Shown in pieces: positions 1 through 5,447 of a stretch of 5,447 bases of DNA (within the stretch, counting starts at the first letter, position 1; the number at the start of each line of letters is the position of its first letter). A program made the position numbers and the translations under genes. The DNA is from Verrucomicrobiales bacterium (GTDB taxonomy: Bacteria > Verrucomicrobiota > Verrucomicrobiia > Limisphaerales > UBA11320), in NCBI GenBank assembly GCA_003452185.1, contig DMJJ01000279.1:1-5447 (forward strand). Direction: 5' to 3'. The notes beneath the pieces are model-generated. The model saw only the letters and a program-made list of their open reading frames with translations. It had not been told where the DNA came from and did not search any database.

Positions 1-1298
1 CCGTCGAGGTCGACATCCAGAAAGATGGGACCCCACGACCACTCCGACGCCTCGACGCCGGCCAGGAAGGCGATCTCGGCGAAGGTCCCATCACCGCGGT
101 TGAGCTGCAGCGCGTTTCTTGGAAGCTGGGCGCGGCGGTCAATCAGCCCGGGGGGGAGGTTTGGGCGCATCCCCCCGGCCACCTGCGTCATCCGGCGAAC
201 ATGGTCGCGGCTCATCATGTCGACGGTGAAAAAGTCGATGAACCCATCCCGGTTGATGTCGGCGAAATCAACCCCCATCGAGAAGGTGGAGTTGTTGCGC
301 AGGGCGAAATTGTCCATCGCCTTGAATCGACCGTGACCGTCGTTAAGCCATACCCGGTCGGGGGTGAAGAGGTCGTTGCAGACGTAAAGGTCCGGAAACC
401 CATCCCCGTTGATATCGCGGAACTGGGCGGCCAGGCCCCAGTCGTGGGGAGCCTCGGTGAGCGGGTTGCCGTGTTCGTCGAGAAATGTCCCATCGGTGAA
501 GGAGATGCGGGTGAACCGTCCGTGGCCGTCATTCCGATAGAAGTCATCCTCCTCGCCCAGTTCGAGGACCTCGCCTGTGGCGGAGACAATGAAGCGGTTG
601 GTGAGGTCGGGTTCGGTGGTTGGCCGTCCGTCGACAGCGGCGACGACCGGCCCGGTGGGGGTCGGCTGAATCCGGTAATGCGTGCCCGGCCGATCGATGC
701 TGCTCGTGGGGCGGAAATTGCAGACGTACAGGTCCAGGTCCCCGTCGCCGTCGATGTCGGCGAGGGCGAACGAGGTGCTGCCGCGCCTCGACTCCAGCCC
801 GGCCTCCCGGGTCGTTTCGGTGAACTTTCCCCGCCCATCGTTCAGGAAAAGCCGGGTCCCATGGCCAAGGGAGTTCACCAGCAGGTCGAGATCCCCATCC
901 CCGTCGATGTCCACCAGCACGGCCCCGGTGGAAAACTGCCCCGGGCACCCGACCCCCGCGGCCTCGGTGATGTCCTCAAATCGCATGCCGCCCAGATTCC
1001 GAAACAGGCGGCTGCCGGCCTGGAGGGCGGGGAGGTAGATGTCGCACAGGCCGTCGCCATCGATGTCCCCGAGGGCGACGCCGGATCCGCTCAGGAGGTT
1101 GCGGTTGGTGATCGCCGTGTGGTCGTCAAGGCTGTTGGTGAAGGTGACCCCGGTGACCTGGGGTGTGAGGAGGGTGAATCCCGCCTTCCCATCAGCAGGT
1201 GCCAGCGACTGCCAGCGCCCTCCGGGTTGGGAGTGCCAATCGGCCGCCGCGCAGCGGACTGCGATGGCCAGGGGGATCCAAATCCAGGGTTTCATCAT
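1..1298 (-). CDS. Exported FG-GAP/VCBS repeat protein, CRTAC1-like (3' partial)
   Basis: The reading frame is open from an ATG at 1298 to the left edge, giving 432 visible residues with no stop. The N-terminus (MMKPWIWIPLAIAVRCAAA-D) looks like a short Sec signal peptide with cleavage near residue 19, so the protein is probably exported. Repeated calcium-binding-type motifs follow: GDIDGDG at about 77-83, VDIDGDGDLD at 129-138, ADIDGDGDLD at 180-189, RDINGDG at 294-300, ADINRDG at 346-352 and LDVDLD at the edge. Most are followed by a D-[IL]-[YL] or similar strand and by NDG(H/R)G-[RK]-F turns. This is the FG-GAP/VCBS beta-propeller pattern of CRTAC1-type proteins; the family usually ends in an ASPIC/UnbV domain, which would lie outside the window. 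The segment between repeats three and four (about 195-285) is a longer insert. Two tandem ATGs (1298 and 1295) are possible starts, and neither has a convincing Shine-Dalgarno sequence. It is divergent from the ankyrin gene. The ligand and role are unknown; adhesion or carbohydrate/protein binding would be guesses. Confidence 0.9.
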   Translation of the reverse strand, partial: MMKPWIWIPLAIAVRCAAADWHSQPGGRWQSLAPADGKAGFTLLTPQVTGVTFTNSLDDHTAITNRNLLSGSGVALGDIDGDGLCDIYLPALQAGSRLFRNLGGMRFEDITEAAGVGCPGQFSTGAVLVDIDGDGDLDLLVNSLGHGTRLFLNDGRGKFTETTREAGLESRRGSTSFALADIDGDGDLDLYVCNFRPTSSIDRPGTHYRIQPTPTGPVVAAVDGRPTTEPDLTNRFIVSATGEVLELGEEDDFYRNDGHGRFTRISFTDGTFLDEHGNPLTEAPHDWGLAAQFRDINGDGFPDLYVCNDLFTPDRVWLNDGHGRFKAMDNFALRNNSTFSMGVDFADINRDGFIDFFTVDMMSRDHVRRMTQVAGGMRPNLPPGLIDRRAQLPRNALQLNRGDGTFAEIAFLAGVEASEWSWGPIFLDVDLD

Positions 1299-1508
1299 CG
1301 GAGGGTCCGTTCGCCTTCCGCCCGGTCGTTCTTCCCGTCGTTCGTGCGTAGGCGCATGGGATGCACCGGATTAGCAGAGGCGGGAGCGGAAGTCTCTCGA
1401 AAAAAGGGGAAGGGAGGCTGCATCGGCTCCGGCGTGTGCTCGCTCGACACCCACTCCCTGTTTGGGTAGGAGAGCGTGGCCCGGCGTCCCCGGCGCCGCT
1501 CAAATACC
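1299..1508. other. Divergent intergenic region
   Basis: These 210 bases separate two genes that face away from each other, so promoters for both are expected here. I see no convincing -35/-10 pair, no tRNA and no open frame of its own. An AGGAGAG string at 1468-1474 lies just ahead of a GTG at 1476 that is in frame with the ankyrin gene. It could serve an 11-residue longer start, but the spacing is very short. An imperfect inverted repeat lies at 1351-1367. Confidence 0.6.
1351..1367. repeat. Imperfect 7-bp inverted repeat with 3-bp spacer
   Basis: GGCGCAT at 1351-1357 and ATGCACC at 1361-1367 are inverted copies apart from one position. In a minus-strand transcript the odd pair would be a G-U wobble, giving a 7-bp hairpin with a CCC loop. 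It sits 53 bases upstream of the FG-GAP gene start. It could be an operator or a 5'-UTR hairpin, or it could be chance in GC-rich DNA. Confidence 0.3.
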
Positions 1509-2654
1509 ATGAACCATACCCTCGTCATTGCGTTCCTCCTCTGGATCTCCGCCGCACGGCTCCCGGCGGCTGAAACCCCGGACCGCTCCAGTCCGCTGTT
1601 CGACGCCGCCCGGGCCGGGGACCTCCCCCGCCTCAAGGCGCTGCTGAAGCCCGGAGTGGAGGTCGATGTTCGGGATGCGTTTGGCGAAACCCCGTTGATG
1701 GTGGCGGCGGTCTCGGCGGATGAACGGGCGATGGAGCTCCTGATTGCAGCGGGAGCCGACGTCAATGCGAGGAGCCAGGCCGGGGTCACGCCCCTGATGC
1801 GGGCCGCCACCGTTGAGTCGAAGGTGCGCCTCCTCGTCCGCCACCATGCCGAGGTCAAGGCCCGCTCAGGACTGGGACACACCCCTCTCGCCCTGGCGGC
1901 CCGGAGGCCAGGGAACAGCGCCACTGTTGCCTTCCTCCTGGGGCAGGGAGCCGACGTCCACTCGACGAACGTCTTCGGAACCACCCCCCTGGTGGCGGCT
2001 GCCGCCGCGGGGGACCTCCGGACGGTGCGACTGCTGCTGGACCGGGGTGCGAATCCGAACGTGGGTCCCAACATGGACCAGGACGGGGTGCTGTTTGGCG
2101 GGGGGCGAACCCCTCTCATGTGGGCGGCCTTCCGGGGGAATCTTCCGCTCCTCCGGTTGCTGCTGGAACGGGGGGCCAAGGTCGATGGGTTCACGGTGTT
2201 GGGAACCCCCCTTTCCCACGCTGCCTGGGGGGGGCGGGTGGAGGCTGCCCGGCTTCTGTTGGAGGCGGGTGCCAAGGTCGACCAGCGGGATTTGGTGGCC
2301 AACTACACCCCGCTCCACTGGGCCGCTTCGGCGGAGCATTCGGATCCGTCGCTTGCCGAGTTGCTGTTGGCGCACCATGCCGACCCGAACGCCGAGGGGG
2401 GGCAGCCCGTGGATGGGTTCCTCGGTGGGGTGCAGACTCCTCTCACGCTGGCCCGGCTCCGGGGTGAGACCCCGGTTGTAAAAGCCCTCCTGAAGGCTGG
2501 GGCGCGGGAGAGCGCTCCGCAGCCCGTGAGGCGCCTGCCCGGGCCGGCCTGGCCTTCGGCCGCGGCGGCGGAGGAGGGGACCCTCACGGCCGCAATCGCC
2601 CTCGGGGTGCCGCCGTTGCAGCGGACCGCCTCCGAATCCCCCCTGATCTTCTGA
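1509..2654 (+). CDS. Exported ankyrin-repeat protein, N-terminal part of a frameshifted gene
   Basis: The frame encodes 381 residues. The N-terminus (MNHTLVIAFLLWISAARLPAA-ETP) looks like a signal peptide with cleavage near residue 21, so the ankyrin domain is probably periplasmic or extracellular. About nine ankyrin repeats follow, at roughly 28-57, 59-90, 92-121, 123-155, 157-186, 199-228, 232-261, 265-297 and 308-336. They show typical TPL-x-x-A-A and LL-x-x-GA-x-(V/P)-(D/N) signatures; ankyrin repeats mediate protein-protein contacts. A proline/alanine-rich linker (about 337-370) leads to a sudden stop after SESPLIF. The ATG at 1509 was chosen because it puts the hydrophobic segment at the extreme N-terminus. 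A GTG at 1476 with AGGAG three bases upstream is an alternative that would add an arginine-rich n-region. The stop closely follows a C6 run, and the next frame continues with a heme-binding segment. I therefore read this as the front half of one larger protein ending at 3952. Confidence 0.88.
   Translation: MNHTLVIAFLLWISAARLPAAETPDRSSPLFDAARAGDLPRLKALLKPGVEVDVRDAFGETPLMVAAVSADERAMELLIAAGADVNARSQAGVTPLMRAATVESKVRLLVRHHAEVKARSGLGHTPLALAARRPGNSATVAFLLGQGADVHSTNVFGTTPLVAAAAAGDLRTVRLLLDRGANPNVGPNMDQDGVLFGGGRTPLMWAAFRGNLPLLRLLLERGAKVDGFTVLGTPLSHAAWGGRVEAARLLLEAGAKVDQRDLVANYTPLHWAASAEHSDPSLAELLLAHHADPNAEGGQPVDGFLGGVQTPLTLARLRGETPVVKALLKAGARESAPQPVRRLPGPAWPSAAAAEEGTLTAAIALGVPPLQRTASESPLIF
2638..2643 (+). 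other. Apparent frameshift site in a C6 run
   Basis: The ankyrin frame reads TCC GAA TCC CCC CTG ATC TTC TGA and stops at 2654. One extra base in the C run (C7) would instead give S-E-S-P-P-D-L-L-K-H followed by the CxxCH segment, continuing to 3952. The same result follows from a -1 slip on the proline codon CCC at 2640-2642, where tRNA re-pairing in the -1 frame is perfect in the P site. The sequence alone cannot tell a real deletion, an assembly or sequencing error in a homopolymer, transcriptional slippage and ribosomal frameshifting apart. Confidence 0.75.
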
Positions 2655-2674
2655 AGCATGCCAGTCACCAGACG

Positions 2675-2689
2675 TGCGTCTCCTGCCAT
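2675..2689 (+). other. c-type heme attachment motif CVSCH, outside both startable frames
   Basis: In the frame of the downstream coding region, codons TGC GTC TCC TGC CAT encode C-V-S-C-H, a canonical CxxCH covalent heme-binding motif. It is followed by QQELPLVALELARSRHVAVED, which runs without interruption into the protein segment at 2744. The motif lies 5' of the first possible start codon of that frame (GTG at 2744), so it can only be translated if the ankyrin frame shifts into it near 2638-2643. Confidence 0.75.
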
Positions 2690-2743
2690 CAACAGGAGCT
2701 TCCGCTGGTCGCCCTGGAGCTCGCGCGGTCGCGTCATGTCGCG

Positions 2744-3952
2744 GTGGAGGACTCGATCCTCCGGACGACCCTCGGGAAGACGGAAGAGTTTGGCCGCGGG
2801 TTCCGGGAGTTCGACCTCCAGACGCAGTTTCACCCCGATCCGGCGCTGGCGAACGGGTACGCCCTCTTCGCCCTGGACAGCGCAGGGGTAACGGCCTCCA
2901 GGGCCACCGACTCCCTGGTGCATCACCTTGCCGTGATTCAGCAGGAGGATGGCTCCTGGCCTTGGAACCTCCCGCGGCCGCCGATTCAATCGAGCGACGT
3001 GGGAGCGACGGCGCTTGCCGTGCAGGCCTTGGCGAACCATCCGATCCCGGGGCGTGCGGCGGAGTTCGGGGACCGGGTACGTCGCGCGAGGGACTGGCTC
3101 TCGAAGGCCAGGGTGGAATTCAACGAGGAGCGGGTGTACCAGATCCTGGGGCTGGCGTGGGCCGGGGGAGCCTCCCCCTCGACGGTTCGCCAATTGGCCG
3201 AGGGATTGATCCGTGACCAGCGTCCGGACGGAGGGTGGGGGCAGCTCCCGACGCTTCCGAGCGATGCGTTCGCCACGGGGCAGGCCCTGTACGCACTGAC
3301 GAGGGGAGCGGGGTTGCCGGGGACGCATCCCGCAGTGAGGCGCGGCACGGGGTTCTTGGTGAAGTCGCAGCTTGCGGATGGGACCTGGTACGCACCGCGT
3401 CGGGCTTTTCCGTTTCAGCCTCCGATGGAGAGCGGGTTCCCGCACGGGGCCGACTCCTGGCTCTCTGCGGCCGCATCGAGCTGGGCCGTCATCGGGCTGG
3501 CTTCCTCGGTCGATCCCTCGCGCGCCGTGTCCCCCCAGCCCGCCCTTGCGCGCCTGGGTGCCGGGGCTCCGGCCGCACGCTCCTCGCGGATGCCCTCCGG
3601 GCCGGGGGGAGAGGTCGAGTTCTCGCGCGACATCCGCCCGGTGCTCGAACGGTCCTGCGTCGCCTGCCACAGCGGGGAGCGGGCCAAGGGGGGGTTCCAG
3701 GTCGTGAGCCGCGAAGCGTTGCTCAAAGGGGGGAAGCGTGGCGAGCCGGCCGTGGTGCCCGGGAAGGCTGATGTCAGCCCGCTGCTCCGGTGTGTCTCGG
3801 ACCAGGTGGAGGATCTCGAGATGCCCCCGCTCGGCAAGCGGGGGAAGTTCCCCTCCCTCACCCCCGAGGAGATCGGGAAACTCGCCGGCTGGATCAACGG
3901 CGGAGCAACCTGGCCCCAAGGGGTGACGCTGCAGCTCCCGGCTCCCCGCTGA
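2744..3952 (+). CDS. QW-repeat toroid plus PSCyt1 cytochrome c domain, C-terminal part of a frameshifted gene
   Basis: The frame is open from 2468 and looks like protein from about 2644, but its first start codon is a GTG at 2744 with no visible ribosome binding site. Numbered from that GTG, it encodes 402 residues. Residues about 35-255 resemble the alpha/alpha toroid of squalene-hopene cyclases and prenyltransferases, with three QW motifs: QEDGSW at 67-72, QRPDGGW at 159-165 and QLADGTW at 209-215. The catalytic DxDDTA of squalene-hopene cyclase is not present; the similar places read SDVGAT and SDAFAT, so cyclase activity is unlikely. An Ala/Pro-rich linker (about 258-288) leads to a Planctomycete-type cytochrome c domain (PSCyt1, about 290-390). 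That domain has FSRDIRPVLERSCVACH with heme cysteines C305 and C308 and ligand H309, VVPGKADVSPLL, a likely second heme ligand M360 in EMPP, and WINGGATWP. Heme attachment requires export, yet this ORF alone has no signal peptide. The signal peptide sits on the ankyrin half, which supports a single original protein of about 814 residues. An electron-transfer or redox-sensing role is inference. Confidence 0.85.
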   Translation: MEDSILRTTLGKTEEFGRGFREFDLQTQFHPDPALANGYALFALDSAGVTASRATDSLVHHLAVIQQEDGSWPWNLPRPPIQSSDVGATALAVQALANHPIPGRAAEFGDRVRRARDWLSKARVEFNEERVYQILGLAWAGGASPSTVRQLAEGLIRDQRPDGGWGQLPTLPSDAFATGQALYALTRGAGLPGTHPAVRRGTGFLVKSQLADGTWYAPRRAFPFQPPMESGFPHGADSWLSAAASSWAVIGLASSVDPSRAVSPQPALARLGAGAPAARSSRMPSGPGGEVEFSRDIRPVLERSCVACHSGERAKGGFQVVSREALLKGGKRGEPAVVPGKADVSPLLRCVSDQVEDLEMPPLGKRGKFPSLTPEEIGKLAGWINGGATWPQGVTLQLPAPR

Positions 3953-3981
3953 CGGTGGGCCGGCACCGGACCGGCTGGCTC
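3953..3981. other. Short gap between convergent genes
   Basis: Twenty-nine bases separate the stop of the cytochrome gene from the stop of the cobalamin-binding gene on the other strand. A small GC stem is possible (GCCGG at 3959-3963 with CCGGC at 3971-3975), but there is no T-run on either side. A shared terminator is therefore possible but not supported. Confidence 0.4.
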
Positions 3982-4956
3982 CTACACCTCCGGTGAGGCT
4001 GTGGGCGTGATCTGAACGATGGCGTCGGCGGGCCCCGTCCACGCCACCTCCTCCGGGTGGAGAAGGTGGGCCAGAAGCTCAACCCCGGCGAAGACACGGG
4101 GGCCGGGGCGATTGAAGTACGCCCCATCCACGGCGAACACCCGGTTCGCACGGACAGCGGGGAGATCCTCCCATCCCGGGAGTCCAACCAGGCGCCCGGC
4201 CTGACGGCGCGCGCTTGCGGCATCAAACCCGCACGGCAGGAGAATCATCACCTCCGGGGCGGCCTCCCGAACTGCCTCCCAGGAAACCCGGACGGAGTCC
4301 GCCCATCGGCGTCCCAGCGGATCGATACCTCCCGCCTTCTCGACCATCTCGGGGACCCAGTGGCCTGCGCAGTAGAGGGGATCGATCCACTCGGCGCAGA
4401 ACACCCGTGGTGGAGGCCTGCCCGTCCCTCCCGCCGTCGTCGCCGCGCGGGTCGCCCGTTGCATCCGGCGTCTCCCGGCCATGATCACCCGCCGGGCCTC
4501 GGCGACCCGGCCAGTGCATCGTCCCAGCTCCCGCAGGTTCTCCTCAATGTCGGCCAGGGAATGGGGTGACATCCAGAGGACCTGGGGTTGAGTGGGGAGT
4601 GCCCGCATCGCCCGTGTCACCTCGTTGCCCGAGGGGGCGCAGACCTGGCAGAGGTCCTGGGTCACGATGTGGGTTGGGGCAAGTCGTGCCAGCAGCTCGA
4701 CATCCACCTCGTAGAGGCTCTCCCCCCTGCGAAGGGTGCTGCTGGCCGCGGCGTCTATCTCAGCGAGCCCCGCCTGACCGTCGCCTGGAATCCTGCTGTG
4801 CACCAGAACCGGCCGGTCCCGGATCTCGGCTGGGTAATCGCAGCAGTGGCTGATGCCCACCACGCACTCCGCAAGCCCGATCGCGCAGGCCATCTCGGTG
4901 GCCGAGGGAAGGAGCGACACCAGCCGTACCTTCGACGCGGACGGGGCGGGGGTCAT
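3982..4956 (-). CDS. BtuF-like cobalamin-binding protein, no signal peptide
   Basis: The gene encodes 324 residues of the BtuF/FhuD-type periplasmic-binding fold (COG0614 type). It begins with RLVSLLPSATEMACAIGL at 11-28, the usual first strand and helix of this family. Other landmarks are GISHCCDYP (34-42), IVTQDLCQVCAPS (97-109), a long charged interlobe helix (about 134-170), EWIDPLYCAGHWVPEMVEKAGG (189-210, with W199 and E203), LLPCGF (239-244) and GAYFNRPGPR near 278-287 followed by VELLAHLLHPE. These motifs match the subgroup annotated as cobalamin-binding proteins, so the likely ligand is vitamin B12 or another corrinoid. The ATG at 4956 was chosen because it forms an ATGA overlap with the upstream DUF6580 stop; longer in-frame starts would run deep into that gene. 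No export signal is visible, unlike classical BtuF, so its location is uncertain. No BtuC or BtuD is in the window. Translational coupling to the membrane protein suggests a joint role in corrinoid uptake or salvage. Confidence 0.88.
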   Translation of the reverse strand: MTPAPSASKVRLVSLLPSATEMACAIGLAECVVGISHCCDYPAEIRDRPVLVHSRIPGDGQAGLAEIDAAASSTLRRGESLYEVDVELLARLAPTHIVTQDLCQVCAPSGNEVTRAMRALPTQPQVLWMSPHSLADIEENLRELGRCTGRVAEARRVIMAGRRRMQRATRAATTAGGTGRPPPRVFCAEWIDPLYCAGHWVPEMVEKAGGIDPLGRRWADSVRVSWEAVREAAPEVMILLPCGFDAASARRQAGRLVGLPGWEDLPAVRANRVFAVDGAYFNRPGPRVFAGVELLAHLLHPEEVAWTGPADAIVQITPTASPEV

Positions 4957-5447
4957 GGCGTCGGAACCGGGAGGGTGGAGGCGGATCGTTCGCGAAGGCC
5001 CGGGATGCGCCGCTCCGCCAGCCAAAGGCCGCCGAAAAGGACTGCCGAGTACAAGAGGTCCCCTGCGACCCCGTTACGCAGGAAGGGAAGCCCCGCCCCG
5101 TAGCATGCCAGAAGCCCCGCCGGGGTCTTCGGGTATGTATCGAAGCAGGCCCAGTTTCCAAAATTGGTGATCAGGAAGAATACCAGCGAGCCGACGAGAG
5201 AACGGACCATGACACCGCCGGCCGTCCATCCCTGCCGCATTCCGAGCCCAAGCCCGACGTTCAAAGCGAAGCTGCCGTAAACAAATGGCATCAAGCGATG
5301 GAACCCCAGCACGAGGTCGCCCAGCAGCAGGATCACGGTCGGAATCACCCACGCAGCCCTGCGCCCGGGAAGCGTGGCCCCACCGAAAAGGGCGATCGCA
5401 CCGACGGGTGTCATGTTCCAGGGGTGGGGAAGGAGTCGGAACGAGGC
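4953..5447 (-). CDS. DUF6580 family integral membrane protein (5' partial)
   Basis: The visible part is 164 residues and remains open to the right edge. An ATG at 5414 exists, but the codons before it read FRLLPHPWN, the conserved N-terminal stretch I associate with DUF6580. The true start is therefore beyond the window and that ATG is internal. Numbered from the edge, the core is MTPVGAIALFGGA (12-24), GDLVLGFHRLMPFVYGSFAL (43-62), FFLITNFGNWACFDTYPKT (90-108) and GDLLYSAVLFGGLWLAERR (129-147). About six hydrophobic segments are evident, at roughly 13-25, 31-49, 55-70, 76-95, 107-122 and 127-144. Members are small membrane proteins annotated as putative transporters, and their size and layout resemble ECF-type substrate-binding S components; that comparison is inference. 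The stop overlaps the start of the BtuF-like gene (ATGA at 4956-4953), indicating one operon and suggesting a role linked to corrinoid handling. Any promoter or cobalamin riboswitch would lie outside the window. Confidence 0.85.
   Translation of the reverse strand, partial: ASFRLLPHPWNMTPVGAIALFGGATLPGRRAAWVIPTVILLLGDLVLGFHRLMPFVYGSFALNVGLGLGMRQGWTAGGVMVRSLVGSLVFFLITNFGNWACFDTYPKTPAGLLACYGAGLPFLRNGVAGDLLYSAVLFGGLWLAERRIPGLRERSASTLPVPTP

Noticed and set aside
201..1469. 422-codon plus-strand open frame with recurring PIPVDV-like strings
   Set aside because: The repeats are the antisense reading of the DIDGDG motifs in the FG-GAP gene. The minus-strand reading has a signal peptide and family motifs.
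1295..2302. 335-codon minus-strand open frame
   Set aside because: It is antisense to the ankyrin repeats and crosses the divergent intergenic region. Its Arg/Ser/Ala-rich translation has no recognisable family.
3955..3980. GC-rich stem as a shared terminator between convergent genes
   Set aside because: The stem is only five to six pairs with no adjoining T-run in either direction; chance is likely in such GC-rich DNA.
2303..4042. 579-codon open frame on the minus strand
   Set aside because: It lies antisense to the ankyrin end and the heme/toroid gene, crosses the convergent junction, and its translation is low-complexity Arg/Gly/Pro-rich with no domain. It is a by-product of GC-rich codon use on the plus strand.
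4957..5025. Longer N-terminus for the cobalamin-binding protein, starting at 5025
   Set aside because: It would add 23 residues lacking any signal or family similarity and overlap the DUF6580 coding sequence by about 70 bases. The ATGA overlap start at 4956 fits the family better.
5412..5414. ATG at 5414 as the start of the DUF6580 gene
   Set aside because: The in-frame codons upstream to the window edge encode the conserved RLLPHPWN stretch, so this methionine is internal.
1..5447. CRISPR array, tRNA/rRNA genes, insertion sequences or attachment sites
   Set aside because: I saw no evenly spaced direct repeats, no cloverleaf-like segments and no transposase motifs. The only repeated DNA comes from protein-repeat coding (FG-GAP, ankyrin).

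Overview
The window is GC-rich and tightly packed with genes. Its protein families point to a free-living member of the Verrucomicrobiota or a close Planctomycetes-Verrucomicrobia relative. The main pointers are a secreted FG-GAP/CRTAC1-type protein, a Planctomycete-type cytochrome c domain (PSCyt1) attached to ankyrin repeats, and a DUF6580 membrane protein. The lineage is inferred from family content only; no rRNA or other phylogenetic marker is present.

Layout. (1) Positions 1-1298, minus strand: an exported FG-GAP/VCBS-repeat protein of the CRTAC1 type, with its 3' end beyond the left edge. (2) Positions 1299-1508: a divergent intergenic region, presumably holding both promoters. (3) Positions 1509-3952, plus strand: a locus that reads as one large exported protein broken into two frames. 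The first frame (1509-2654) gives a signal peptide and about nine ankyrin repeats. The second frame, which is coding from about 2644 to 3952, gives a CxxCH heme motif, an alpha/alpha-toroid region with three QW motifs, and a C-terminal PSCyt1 domain with a second CxxCH. The join is a run of six C residues at 2638-2643, where adding one base would give a continuous 814-residue protein. (4) Positions 3953-3981: a 29-base gap between convergent genes. (5) Positions 5447 down to 3982, minus strand: a two-gene unit made of a DUF6580 integral membrane protein (5' end beyond the right edge) and a BtuF-like cobalamin-binding protein, joined by an ATGA stop/start overlap.

How they may work together. 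The right-hand pair looks like a translationally coupled corrinoid uptake or handling unit. The left-hand divergent pair encodes exported repeat proteins, one calcium-binding beta-propeller-like and one ankyrin/heme/toroid protein. Both probably act outside the cytoplasm, but neither has an assigned biochemical role. The most notable points are the split multi-heme ankyrin protein, with its first heme motif lying outside any conventionally startable reading frame, and the coupling of DUF6580 to a B12-binding protein.
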